The position numbers and the translations under genes were made by a program. Below the pieces are notes generated by a model, which saw only the letters and a program-made list of their open reading frames with translations, had not been told where the DNA came from and searched no databases. Below, one piece after another: positions 8,397 through 17,670 of a DNA stretch of 64,000 bases. Positions within the stretch are counted from its first letter, which is position 1; every line of letters starts with the position of its first letter. This DNA is from Nocardioides nitrophenolicus (GTDB lineage Bacteria > Actinomycetota > Actinomycetes > Propionibacteriales > Nocardioidaceae), in contig NZ_JAFBBY010000001.1 of the NCBI RefSeq assembly GCF_016907515.1, positions 2,852,001 to 2,916,000 on the forward strand. The letters are read 5' to 3'.

Positions 8397-8567
8397 ATGA
8401 TCGCGCGACGCACGCGTCTCCCCGACGTGCTGTGGATCGCGGGGATCGGGTTGTGGGTGGTGCTGGTGCTGATCGCCGTGGTGGGGGTGGCCCGGGCCCG
8501 GTGGGCGCTCCGTCGGGAGTGGGCGCTGGAGCGGACCGAGGCGCCGGAGCGCTCGAGCCGGGCCTGA
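8397..8567 (+). CDS. Small single-span membrane protein (56 residues)
   Basis: The frame starts at ATG 8397, 31 bp after the M3 peptidase stop. It encodes a basic N-terminus (MIARRTRLPD), one strongly hydrophobic segment (LWIAGIGLWVVLVLIAVVGV) and a charged C-terminus. This topology, the position in a gap between two plus-strand genes and the lack of a competing frame make it a plausible real gene. I recognise no family. A terminator is not seen between it and the M3 gene, so it may be read through from there. Confidence 0.5.
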   Translation: MIARRTRLPDVLWIAGIGLWVVLVLIAVVGVARARWALRREWALERTEAPERSSRA

Positions 8568-8610
8568 CGAGCCGCTGAGGCTTGCGTGGTGGCTTTCTGT
8601 CACGTACGGT

Positions 8611-8657
8611 TGCGATATATCGCGATACGAACACGAACTGTTCTCGCGATATCTCGA
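8611..8657. promoter_or_regulatory. Probable PadR operator, two related AT-rich palindromes
   Basis: In otherwise GC-rich DNA there are two related sites: TATCGCGATA, a perfect 10-bp palindrome at 8618-8627 inside GCGATATATCGCGATAC, and CTCGCGATATCTCG at 8643-8656. They lie 50-95 bp upstream of the PadR start. PadR proteins commonly repress their own promoters through such palindromes, so autoregulation is likely (inference). Confidence 0.6.
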
Positions 8658-8704
8658 ACCGATCGGGGCTCACGAGGCCCCAAGCAACCGAAGGAGGTCC
8701 CGCC

Positions 8705-9499
8705 ATGGGACACCACGACAACTTCCGTCCGTACGACGACCGCGACCCCTGGGGTCGCCCCGAGCCCCGTGGCTCCCAGCGCCGCAACCGCGGCGGCGGC
8801 CCCGGCCCCTGGGGTGCCTGGGCCGGCTGGGAGTGGGGGGAGCCCGGCCGTGGCCGCGGCCGCCACGGCGGCCCGGGCTTCGGCCCCGGCGGCCCCGGCA
8901 TGCCCCCGCCCTGGCTCGCCGGCCTGTTCGGCATGGGCCGCCCCGAGCCGGGCCGTGGCCCGCGGGTCCGCCGCGGCGACGTACGCTCGGCCATCCTCGA
9001 CGTACTCCGCGACGCCAACCAGCGCGAGGAGTCGCCCAACGGCTACCAGGTGATCCAGGCGATCACCGACCGCAGCGGCGGGGTGTGGAAGCCGAGCCCC
9101 GGCTCGGTGTACCCCACCGTCCAGCAGCTCCAGGACGAGGAGCTCGTCGACATCGACGAGGCCCGCGGTCGCCGGGCGATGCGGCTCACCGCCGCCGGCG
9201 TGGCCTGGTGCGAGGAGCACGCCGACGAGCTCGCCGCCGTGTGGGTGCCCTTCGACCGCTCCCGCGAGAAGGCCCAGGCCGGCCCCACCGACCAGGGCCA
9301 CGCCGACCTCAAGGCCGAGATCGGCCAGGTCATGGGTGCGGTCTGGCAGATCGTCACCGCCGGCTCCGACGCCCAGCGCCGGGCCGCGGTCGACGTACTC
9401 GTCGAGGCCCGCCGCAGTCTCTACGGCATCCTCGCCGACGGCCCCGACCGCTCCGCCGACCCCGAGGACCCCGCCGACCCGGCAGAAACTGGCTCCTGA
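8705..9499 (+). CDS. PadR-family regulator with Gly/Pro/Arg-rich N-terminal extension
   Basis: A 264-residue protein. Residues ~98-185 form the PadR winged helix (VRSAILDVLRD, then GYQVIQAI and SPGSVYPTVQQLQDEEL), followed by a C-terminal dimerisation helix region. The first ~95 residues are a low-complexity Gly/Pro/Arg/Trp-rich arm (WGRPEPRGSQ, GPGGPGMPPPW) not found in compact PadR proteins; such arms occur in some actinobacterial homologues. The start ATG 8705 is fixed by an excellent AAGGAGGT at 8691-8698. The last codons (DPAETGS) are formed by the first unit of the 32-bp repeat array. Likely autoregulated through the sites at 8611-8657. Confidence 0.9.
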   Translation: MGHHDNFRPYDDRDPWGRPEPRGSQRRNRGGGPGPWGAWAGWEWGEPGRGRGRHGGPGFGPGGPGMPPPWLAGLFGMGRPEPGRGPRVRRGDVRSAILDVLRDANQREESPNGYQVIQAITDRSGGVWKPSPGSVYPTVQQLQDEELVDIDEARGRRAMRLTAAGVAWCEEHADELAAVWVPFDRSREKAQAGPTDQGHADLKAEIGQVMGAVWQIVTAGSDAQRRAAVDVLVEARRSLYGILADGPDRSADPEDPADPAETGS

Positions 9500-9734
9500 T
9501 TCACGCCGACCCGGCAGAAAGTAGAGCCGGGTTGACGCTGACCCGGCAGAAACTGGCTCCCGATTGACGCTGACCCGGCAGAAGGTGGCTGAAAAAAACC
9601 CGCCGACCCGGCGCGACGTTGTTCGCGCCGGGTCGGCGTCGTTTTCCGAGCTACTTTCTGCCGGCTCGGCGGAGATCCTGGGCTACTTTCTGCCGGGTCG
9701 GCCCAAAACCCGAGCCACCTTCTGCCGGGTCGGC
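9473..9734. repeat. Mirror-symmetric array of seven 32-bp repeats
   Basis: Four direct copies with the core GACCCGGCAGAAA start at 9473, 9505, 9537 and 9569, exactly 32 bp apart. Three inverted copies (core TTTCTGCCGGGTC) end at 9670, 9702 and 9734, again exactly 32 bp apart. The halves mirror each other around 9619.5, the centre of a hairpin (9601-9638) whose stem itself contains the GCCGACCCGG part of the unit. Outside the core, copies vary around a GGCTCC-GATT-AC pattern. The first copy encodes the C-terminus of PadR and the last lies just before the stop of the convergent aminotransferase gene. No cas gene is near. Confidence 0.9.
9592..9645. terminator. Bidirectional terminator at the centre of the repeat array
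   Basis: A perfect 16-bp stem (9601-9616 with 9623-9638) with a 6-nt loop is flanked by seven A on the left (9592-9598) and four T on the right (9642-9645). It can stop transcripts from the plus-strand PadR gene and, more strongly, from the minus-strand aminotransferase gene. Confidence 0.85.
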
Positions 9735-9739
9735 GGACC

Positions 9740-11116
9740 TCAGGAGCCGCTGCAGTACTCGTCCGCCACGTCGAGCGCCTGGTCGAGGATGTCGAGTCCC
9801 TCGAGCAGGTCCTCGCGGGAGGTCGTGCAGGGCGGGGCGACGTGGGTGCGGTTGAAGTGGACGAACGGCCACAGCCCGCGCTCCTTGCACGCGGCGGTGA
9901 ACCGGGCCATCGGGTCGGCGTCCGGGCCGGCAGCGTTGAACGGGACGAGCGGTTCGCGGTTCGCGCGGTCGCGGACCAGCTCGATCGCCCAGAACATGCC
10001 GAGGCCGCGCACGTCGCCGACCGACGGGTGGCGGGCGGCGAGCTCCGCGAGCCGGGGCCCGATCACCTCGCTGCCCATCTCCCGCACGTGGTCCAGCACC
10101 CCGTCGGACATGACCCGGATCGACGCGACGGCGGCCGCGCAGGCCAGCGGGTGGCCGGAGTAGGTGAGGCCGCCCGGGTAGGCGCGCTCACGGAAGGTGT
10201 CGAAGATCGACTCCGAGATCACGACGCCGCCCAACGGCACGTACCCCGAGTTCACGCCCTTGGCGAAGGTGATCAGGTCCGGTACGACGCCCCAGTGGTC
10301 GATCGCGAACCACTCGCCGCAGCGCCCGAAGCCCGCCATCACCTCGTCGGCGATGAGCACGATGCCGTGCCGGTCGCACAGCTCGCGTACGCCGGCGAGG
10401 TAGCCCGGCGGCGGCACCAGGATCCCGTTAGTCCCGACCACGGTCTCGAGGATGATCGCCGCGATGGTGGCGGGTCCCTCGACCATGATCGTGTCGGCGA
10501 GGTGCTGCAGCGCGCGGGCGCCCTCCTCCGCCTCGGACGTCGAGTGGAACGCCGAGCGGTAGGTGTAGGGACCCCAGAAGTGCACCGATCCGGGGATCGA
10601 CGGCTCCGAGGACCAGCGTCGCGGGTCGCCGGTGAGCGCGATGGCGCCGGCGGTGGCGCCGTGATAGCTGCGGTACGTCGAGAGCACCTTGTGCCGGCCG
10701 GTGTGCAGCCTCGCCATCCGGATGGCGTTCTCGTTGGCCTCGGCGCCGCCGTTGGTGAAGAACACGTGGTTCAGCTCGCCCGGCGCGCGCTCGGCGATCA
10801 GCCGGGCCGCCTCTCCGCGGACGTCGTTGGCGAACGCCGGCTGCACCATGCACAGCCGGGCGGCCTGGTCCTGGATCGCGGCGACGAGTGCGGGGTGCTG
10901 GTAGCCGAGGTTGAGGTTGACCAGCTGGGAGGAGAAGTCGAGGTACTTGCGTCCCTCGTAGTCCCAGAACCGCGATCCTTCGCCGCCGGCGATCGGCAGG
11001 GGGCTGATCTTGTCCTGCGCGGACCAGGAGTGGAAGACGTGCGCCCGGTCGTCGGCGACGACGCTCGCGGCGAGCGAGTCGGCCGGCGAGTTGGTGGCGG
11101 GGTCGAGGAGGGTCAT
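9740..11116 (-). CDS. Class III (omega-amino acid:pyruvate type) aminotransferase
   Basis: A 458-residue PLP-dependent transaminase of fold type I. Visible motifs are the cofactor-phosphate loop FFTNGGAEANENA, the Asp motif LIADEVMAGFGR and the Schiff-base Lys in TFAKGVNSGY. It is closest in style to beta-alanine/taurine-pyruvate aminotransferases. It starts 4 bp after the stop of the methylmalonate-semialdehyde dehydrogenase gene, so both are one operon: the transaminase would make malonate semialdehyde and the dehydrogenase would turn it into acetyl-CoA. The divergent PucR regulator supports a role in pyrimidine/beta-alanine or related nitrogen catabolism. Exact substrate is not determined. 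Confidence 0.9.
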   Translation of the reverse strand: MTLLDPATNSPADSLAASVVADDRAHVFHSWSAQDKISPLPIAGGEGSRFWDYEGRKYLDFSSQLVNLNLGYQHPALVAAIQDQAARLCMVQPAFANDVRGEAARLIAERAPGELNHVFFTNGGAEANENAIRMARLHTGRHKVLSTYRSYHGATAGAIALTGDPRRWSSEPSIPGSVHFWGPYTYRSAFHSTSEAEEGARALQHLADTIMVEGPATIAAIILETVVGTNGILVPPPGYLAGVRELCDRHGIVLIADEVMAGFGRCGEWFAIDHWGVVPDLITFAKGVNSGYVPLGGVVISESIFDTFRERAYPGGLTYSGHPLACAAAVASIRVMSDGVLDHVREMGSEVIGPRLAELAARHPSVGDVRGLGMFWAIELVRDRANREPLVPFNAAGPDADPMARFTAACKERGLWPFVHFNRTHVAPPCTTSREDLLEGLDILDQALDVADEYCSGS

Positions 11117-11120
11117 CGCG

Positions 11121-12620
<1,500 letters not shown>

Positions 12621-12660
12621 GGTCCGAACGTAGGCGCGCGGGCGCGCGGTGAGTAGCATC

Positions 12661-12696
12661 AATCTGTCGCGCGATCGCGCAGCGACATTACAGATT
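12661..12696. promoter_or_regulatory. Nested palindromic operator between mmsA and the PucR gene
   Basis: Three nested symmetric elements share one spacer: AATCTGT (12661-12667) with ACAGATT (12690-12696), TGTCGC (12665-12670) with GCGACA (12682-12687), and the palindrome GCGCGATCGCGC at 12669-12680. The position between divergent genes suggests a PucR binding site controlling both (inference). Confidence 0.5.
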
Positions 12697-12709
12697 GGAA
12701 TGACCCCGG

Positions 12710-14281
12710 ATGCTGCCGACGCTGGCCGAGGTGCTCGCCCTGCCGGAGGTACGTCGCGGCGACCCGGTGGTGCTGGCGGGGGGCGGCCGCCTGGAGCGCG
12801 CGATCCGCTGGGTCCACGTGGCCGAGCTCGCCGACATCGCACCCCTGCTGCAGGGTGACGAGCTGCTGCTCAACACCGGCATCCTGCTGCCGTCGACCGA
12901 TCGCGGGCTGCGCGCGTACGTCGCCGGCCTGGCCGAGGTCGGGCTCGCCGGCCTGGCGATCGAGCTCGGCCGGCGCTACGCCGACCGGTTGCCGGACGCC
13001 CTCGTCGAGGCGGCCGAGGAGCACGGGCTGCCGCTGATCGCCTTCCGCCGGGAGACGTCCTTCGTGGCGGTCACCCAGGCGGTGCACCAGATCGTCGTGA
13101 ACGCGCAGATGAGCGAGCTGCAGGCCTCCGAGGAGGCGCACCGCGCCTTCACCCGGCTCACCCTCGGCCGGGCCCGGCCGCAGCAGGTGGTCGACCTGGT
13201 CGCGGAGATGGCCGGCCGGCCGGTCGTCTTCGAGAACCTGGTCCACCACGTGATCGCCTACAACACCGCCGGTCGCGACCACGACGCCGTGATCGGCGAC
13301 TGGGAGCGGCGCGCGCGCAGCGCCCGGATGCTCGGCACGGACGCGGCCGTCGACGTCGGTCCCGAGTCCGGGCGGTTCGGGCGGCTGGTGCTGGTCGCCG
13401 ACGGGGCGGACGAGGAGCTCTCCGCGCGGCAGCGGATGCTCCTCGAGCGCGGCGCGACGGCGCTCGCCATGGGCCGGCTGATCGACCGCGACGCCCAGAA
13501 CCTGGAGCTGCAGGCACACCGCACCCTGCTCACCGAGCTCGCCGCCGGCGTCGACGTACCCCATCTCGCGTCCCGGCTGACCTCGCTCGGGCTGCGCTGG
13601 AAGGGCCGGCAGGTCACCGGACTGGCGGTGCGGCTGCCCGGACCCGGCAACGCCGACGAGCTGCGGGGCGTGGCCGCCGACCTCCTCGACGAGCTGCGGG
13701 TACGCCGCACCAGTGGGCTGGTCGGCCCGGTCGACGACGAGCGGGTGGTCGCCCTGGTCGCCCACGCCCCGGGGGCCGGCGACGCGCTCGCGGACCGGCT
13801 GGTCGGCCGGCTGGCCCGCACCGGCGCTCCCGTGGTGGTCGGCCTCGGCTCGGCCGTCGCCGACGTCGCGGGGGCCGGCGGCAGCGTGCGCGAGGCGCTG
13901 GTGGTGGCCGACTCCGCGGCCCCGACCGACCCGCCGCGCGCGGTGCGCCTCTACGACCTGCGACTGCGCGGGCTGCTCCACCTGCTGCGCCACGACCCCC
14001 GGGTGCAGCAGTACGTCGAGCGCGAGCTCGGCACCCTGCTCGCCCACGACGCGCGGACCGGGGAGCAGCTCACCCCCACGCTGGCGGCGTACTGCCGCGC
14101 GGGCGGCAACAAGGTGCGCACCGCCGAGCTGTGCCACATCTCCCGGCCCGCGCTCTACGCCCGGCTGCAGCGGATCGGCCAGGTCGTCGACATCGACCTG
14201 GCCGACCCGGAGAACGTGCTCGCCCTCCACGTCGCGCTGCTCGCGCGCGAGGTGATGGCCGATCAGCCGAGCATCAGGTAG
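12710..14281 (+). CDS. PucR-family transcriptional regulator
   Basis: A 523-residue regulator. The N-terminal ~120 residues are a PucR-type domain (LPEVRRGDPVVL, WVHVAELADIAPLLQGDELLL). The middle contains a GGDEF-like/CdaR region, and the last ~60 residues form the PucR helix-turn-helix (YCRAGGNKVRTAELCHISRPALYARLQRI). PucR regulators typically activate purine, allantoin or amino acid catabolic genes. This one is divergent from mmsA and the aminotransferase, which are its likely targets. ATG 12710 has no strong ribosome binding site. The 3' end overlaps the convergent gene by 19 bp. Confidence 0.9.
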   Translation: MLPTLAEVLALPEVRRGDPVVLAGGGRLERAIRWVHVAELADIAPLLQGDELLLNTGILLPSTDRGLRAYVAGLAEVGLAGLAIELGRRYADRLPDALVEAAEEHGLPLIAFRRETSFVAVTQAVHQIVVNAQMSELQASEEAHRAFTRLTLGRARPQQVVDLVAEMAGRPVVFENLVHHVIAYNTAGRDHDAVIGDWERRARSARMLGTDAAVDVGPESGRFGRLVLVADGADEELSARQRMLLERGATALAMGRLIDRDAQNLELQAHRTLLTELAAGVDVPHLASRLTSLGLRWKGRQVTGLAVRLPGPGNADELRGVAADLLDELRVRRTSGLVGPVDDERVVALVAHAPGAGDALADRLVGRLARTGAPVVVGLGSAVADVAGAGGSVREALVVADSAAPTDPPRAVRLYDLRLRGLLHLLRHDPRVQQYVERELGTLLAHDARTGEQLTPTLAAYCRAGGNKVRTAELCHISRPALYARLQRIGQVVDIDLADPENVLALHVALLAREVMADQPSIR

Positions 14282-15366
14282 TCCGCCGGCAGCACCAGCG
14301 GGTTCTCCTCGTCGAGCCACGGGACGGGCGTGTCCTCGCAGCGGCCGGCGACGTCGCACCGGCGCAGGGTGCTGGCGCCGTCGACCTGCCCGACGACCAG
14401 GCCGCCGAGGCTCCAGCTGCTCATCCCCGTGAGACCGGGCAGCTCGACCGGCGTGCCGCCCGGCTCGGTCGGCTCGACGCTCGCCACCGAGCCGCTGCCC
14501 TCCTGACGGACGACCAGGACGTGCTCGCCGTCGGGCGCGAGCGTGACGGTCTCGATCCGGCGACCGAGCTCGCGGATCAGCTCCCCGGTCGCGGCGTCGA
14601 CGAGGGTCCACCGGCCGGCGTCGTCGAACGAGGTGGCCACGCCGCCGTGGACGGCGACCGGGGAGAACGGCAGCTCCTGGTCCGCGCCGGTACGCCAGTC
14701 GATCCGGTGGGCGGTGCGCTGGTCGGTCCCGACGTAGACGAAGTCGCCGTCCAGCTGGACCTCGCGCAGGCCGGACTTGCCGCCCTCCGGGGTCTCGCCG
14801 GGCAGCTCGACCCCCAGGGTGGCGACCTCGCGATCGGTCGTCACGTCCCACACGTGCACCCAGCCCTCGTTGCGCAGGGGGTCCAGCCAGGCCACCCGAG
14901 CGCTGCCCGGGTCGCCGGAGACGGACCAGGCGTCGGTGGGGATCGACAGCGGCGTCACGGTGCCGTCGGGCCGGACCAGCCGGAAGGGCGTGCCGTCGGG
15001 GCCGTCGAACTGCTGGGTGACCACCCCCACCGACGTCTGCGCGAGGTGGTGGGGCGCCGGCGTCAGCTCGACCGTGGCGTCGCCGACGACGACGTGCCCG
15101 CCGGCGGCGTACGACCCCAGCTCGGCGTACGGGTCGTCGTCCTGGGTGGCGACCTGGGAGCTGCGGGCGGGCCCGTCGCCGAGGTCCGCGACGACCGCGC
15201 CGCCGACCCCGACGGCCGCGATCGCCGCGACGGCGGCGGCGATGGTCCCGACCCGGCGCCGAGTACGCCGGGCGCGCCCGGCCCCGGCGATCGCCGAGGC
15301 GTCGGGGTGGGGGACGGGCAGGTGGTCCACGCTGTCGTGGAGCAGGTCGGTGAGGCGCTCAGCCAT
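14263..15366 (-). CDS. Membrane-anchored beta-propeller-like protein, partner of ECF sigma factor
   Basis: A 367-residue protein. About 40 cytoplasmic residues (MAERLTDLLHDSV) precede one membrane span (about 41-60, GTIAAAVAAIAAVGVGGAVV). An extracytoplasmic domain follows with repeated WD40/TolB-like blades (for example VHVWDVTTDREVATL and ETVTLAPDGEHVLVV). The start ATGGCTGA overlaps the end of the upstream sigma gene by 8 bp. This layout (sigma factor followed by a coupled single-span protein) is typical of SigE-type loci, where the second protein may modulate the sigma factor; direct anti-sigma function is not shown by sequence. It overlaps the convergent PucR gene by 19 bp. Confidence 0.72.
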   Translation of the reverse strand: MAERLTDLLHDSVDHLPVPHPDASAIAGAGRARRTRRRVGTIAAAVAAIAAVGVGGAVVADLGDGPARSSQVATQDDDPYAELGSYAAGGHVVVGDATVELTPAPHHLAQTSVGVVTQQFDGPDGTPFRLVRPDGTVTPLSIPTDAWSVSGDPGSARVAWLDPLRNEGWVHVWDVTTDREVATLGVELPGETPEGGKSGLREVQLDGDFVYVGTDQRTAHRIDWRTGADQELPFSPVAVHGGVATSFDDAGRWTLVDAATGELIRELGRRIETVTLAPDGEHVLVVRQEGSGSVASVEPTEPGGTPVELPGLTGMSSWSLGGLVVGQVDGASTLRRCDVAGRCEDTPVPWLDEENPLVLPADYLMLG

Positions 15367-15949
15367 GGTGGCCTCCGGTGGTCGGTGTGGTCCGTGTGGT
15401 GGGTGCGGTCAGCGAGGCGGCGCTGGCGTCGGGGAGGTCGACGTCGTCGCCGAGCAGGCGCCGCAGGTTGCCGAGCGCGGCGGAGGTCTGGCTCTTCACG
15501 GTGCCGGTGGTGACGCCGAGCAGCTCCGCGGTCTCCTCGACCGACAGGTCGTCGTAGTAGCGCAGCACGACGACCGCCCGCTGCCGCGGCGCCAACCGGG
15601 CCAGCGCCGCCAGCAGGTCGATCCGGTCGCCGGTCGGCCCGCGGGGGTCGTGGTCGGTGTCCGGCTCGGGGAGCTCGGCCGTCGGGCGCTCGCCGTGGAA
15701 CGAGCGGCGCCGGAACCAGCTGGTCGCCGTCGTCACCAGGGCCCGGCGGGCATAGGCCCGGGCCGCGCCGACGTCGCGGATCGCCGACCAGCGGGCGTAG
15801 GTCTTCGCGAGCGCGGTCTGGACCAGGTCCTCGGCCAGCGCGTGGTCGCGGACCAGCAGGACGGCCGTCCGGTACAGGCTCGGCCAGGCGGCGTGGACCA
15901 GCGCGGCGAACTCCTCGTCCGTCGGGCCCCGAGATGCGCGCAGCGCCAT
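15359..15949 (-). CDS. SigE-family ECF sigma factor
   Basis: A 196-residue sigma factor of the actinobacterial SigE/SigM-like family. Region 2 (YRTAVLLVRDHALAEDLVQ) and region 4 (LAPRQRAVVVLRYYDDLSVEETAELL then GVTTGTVKSQTSAAL) are clear. A Thr-rich C-terminal tail (APTTRTTPTTGG) is unusual but degenerate. Two in-frame ATG codons exist, 15958 and 15949. The GAGAGG sequence is directly next to the first but 9 nt before the second, so 15949 is preferred. It is translationally coupled to the membrane protein gene downstream. Confidence 0.9.
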   Translation of the reverse strand: MALRASRGPTDEEFAALVHAAWPSLYRTAVLLVRDHALAEDLVQTALAKTYARWSAIRDVGAARAYARRALVTTATSWFRRRSFHGERPTAELPEPDTDHDPRGPTGDRIDLLAALARLAPRQRAVVVLRYYDDLSVEETAELLGVTTGTVKSQTSAALGNLRRLLGDDVDLPDASAASLTAPTTRTTPTTGGHHG

Positions 15950-16059
15950 GGTGACCATCCTCTCGTGCTCGTGCTCGTGCTCGCGGTGTGCGGTGCTCAG
16001 AGAAGGACGCGCGAGGAGTCGGTCCGGTTGGGGCGGCCCGGATCTTTTAGAGTTCAGGC
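15950..16059. promoter_or_regulatory. Divergent spacer between sigma factor gene and surface protein gene
   Basis: The 110-bp spacer holds the sigma gene's GAGAGG site, repeats of the hexamer GTGCTC close to the sigma gene, and a short AT-rich patch (CTTTTAGAGTT) just before the GTG at 16060. No clear promoter pair was identified. Confidence 0.3.
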
Positions 16060-17382
16060 GTGAGTCCGCGACGCGCTCCCGCCCTGCTCGCCGGCGCCAC
16101 CTGCCTGGCCTGGCTGACGCTGACGACGGGATATGGCGCCGCGGCGGCCGCTCCCGGCCTCGACCTGGGCGGCGTACCGCTGCCGAACGAGCCGAGCACC
16201 GACGGCGCCCATCCCCGCGAGCTCGCCCCGGGGCTGTGGCGGGTGACGCTGGGGCCGACGTACTCGCAGTTCTTCAGCTACGAGCGCCGGATCAACGGCA
16301 GCCGGGTCCACGTCGGCGTCCTCGGAGCGCCGCAGGGCACCAGCAGCGACGGCATCCGGGTCGTCGCCGGCGTCGCCACGAAGGGCTCCAGCGATCCCAC
16401 GAGCTGCGGCGACGAGGGCGACTCGACCGAGAGCAGCGTCCCGCAGGCGGTGATCGGCGCCCGGCTGGTCGTGGGCGACGAGGACGGCAGTACCGGCGAC
16501 ACCTGCCGCGCCGCGGGCACGATCCAGATCGAGGTGAGCCGTGGCTACGCCTCGGCGACCACCGACCTGCCCTATGTGATCAAGGTGGTCGAGGAGGCGC
16601 CCTCGTCCGGCGCCGGCGACGAGGAGGCCGACGACACCCCGGCGTACGACCGGCCCGACCAGCCCGAGGACACCGAGCCGCTCGACGGCGCGGCCTCCTT
16701 CGACGAGGCGCCCGAGCTCGACGCCCGCGACCGGCCCGCGGCGATCCGCACCACCCTCCGCGAGGGCAGCGAGCGGCTCTGGCGGCTGCCGCTGGACTGG
16801 GGCGACCAGCCGGTCGTGCGGGTCGACGTCGCCGCGGCGCCCGACGGCAACGAGTTCGCCTACAGCGGCCCCGGCCTGAGCCTGCACCTGATCGACCCGC
16901 TCCGCGGCCGGCTGGGCTACGCCGACTCCGGGGCCGAAGACTCCACGACCGGCACCTATCTCGCCGCGGCCGACGACCGCGAGCCGTCCGTGCTGGTCGC
17001 CGCCGGCGAGCCGGTGCGCCCGGTCGACGGCCGGCTGCCCGGCGACTACTGGGTCTCGCTCGCGGCGTCGCCACTCCCGGAGTCCGCGGATCGGAAGGCC
17101 GTGGAGATCCCGGTGACCCTCACCGTCGCGGTCGACCACCACGCCGGGGCCGCGCCGACGTACGACGGGGTCGCGGTCGCGCAGGACAAGAAGACCAGCC
17201 TCGACGGTTATTCGCCCGAGCGGCCCTTCCTGGTCGGCGAGGACACCTTCGCCGCGGTGGCCTCGGGCAGTCCGCTCGACGACGGCTGGCTCACGACCCG
17301 GCGCTGGGCCGGGTTCGGCCTGGCCGCGGCCAGCGTGGCGTGTCTGGGAGCCGGGGTGGTCCGGCTCCGCGCCCGGCGGTGA
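16060..17382 (+). CDS. Secreted, C-terminally membrane-anchored protein of unknown function
   Basis: A 440-residue protein with an N-terminal signal peptide (ALLAGATCLAWLTLTTGYGAAAAAP), a large extracellular region and a C-terminal membrane helix with an Arg-rich end (FGLAAASVACLGAGVVRLRARR). Two similar blocks are visible: LAPGLWRVTLG near residue 54 and LREGSERLWRLPLDWG near 230, separated by an acidic Asp/Glu/Pro linker (~190-225). This resembles jelly-roll-like ectodomains, but I do not recognise a named family. GTG 16060 is the only plausible start. A paired-Cys segment (SCGDEGDST and GDTCRAAG) suggests an extracellular disulphide. Confidence 0.7.
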   Translation: MSPRRAPALLAGATCLAWLTLTTGYGAAAAAPGLDLGGVPLPNEPSTDGAHPRELAPGLWRVTLGPTYSQFFSYERRINGSRVHVGVLGAPQGTSSDGIRVVAGVATKGSSDPTSCGDEGDSTESSVPQAVIGARLVVGDEDGSTGDTCRAAGTIQIEVSRGYASATTDLPYVIKVVEEAPSSGAGDEEADDTPAYDRPDQPEDTEPLDGAASFDEAPELDARDRPAAIRTTLREGSERLWRLPLDWGDQPVVRVDVAAAPDGNEFAYSGPGLSLHLIDPLRGRLGYADSGAEDSTTGTYLAAADDREPSVLVAAGEPVRPVDGRLPGDYWVSLAASPLPESADRKAVEIPVTLTVAVDHHAGAAPTYDGVAVAQDKKTSLDGYSPERPFLVGEDTFAAVASGSPLDDGWLTTRRWAGFGLAAASVACLGAGVVRLRARR

Positions 17383-17419
17383 CCTAGGGGCGGCGGGCCT
17401 GGTCGGGTCGCCCGGCGGC

Positions 17420-17494
17420 GGGTCGGCGGGCGGCGGGTCGGCGGGCGGCGGGTCGGCGGGCGTCGGGTCGGCGGGCGTCGGGTCGGCGGGCGCT
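17420..17494. repeat. Five tandem 15-bp repeats
   Basis: Units of GGGTCGGCGGGCGGC (last copies with GTC or GCT at the end) start at 17420, 17435, 17450, 17465 and 17480. The array abuts the left arm of the inverted-repeat element at 17490. Confidence 0.85.
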
Positions 17495-17607
17495 GTAACA
17501 CGGAGTTCGCCGGCCTGGCGTACCTGGGCCGCATCTAGCGGACCCGTACGGACCCCGTTCTCCGACGTCGCAGGTCCGGAAGAGCGGCGGACTCCGTGTT
17601 ACAGCGC
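17490..17607. repeat. 118-bp inverted-repeat element, copy 1
   Basis: The 23-bp terminal arms (17490-17512 and 17585-17607; outer part GCGCTGTAACACGGAG) are complementary with one mismatch. The interior contains GACCCGTACGGACCCC and a CGACGTCG-like centre also found in the copies at 44691-44769 and 44798-44910, and in opposite orientation at 30602-30715. It is intergenic, between the surface protein gene and the Ser/Thr kinase gene, with tandem repeats on both sides. Confidence 0.85.
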
Positions 17608-17620
17608 CGGTCGCCCCGCC

Positions 17621-17670
17621 GCCCAGGCACGCCCAGGCACGCCCAGACACGCCCAGACACGCCCAGACAC
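17621..17670. repeat. Five tandem 10-bp repeats
   Basis: Five units of GCCCAGRCAC (first two with G, last three with A) run up to the base before the stop codon of the kinase gene at 17671. They lie on the right side of inverted-repeat copy 1. Confidence 0.85.

Noticed and set aside
9473..9734. CRISPR array
   Set aside because: The 32-bp units repeat almost entirely, without unique spacers, half are inverted, and no cas gene is present.
15950..15958. ATG 15958 as the start of the SigE-type gene
   Set aside because: The Shine-Dalgarno sequence directly touches this codon; ATG 15949 has correct spacing.
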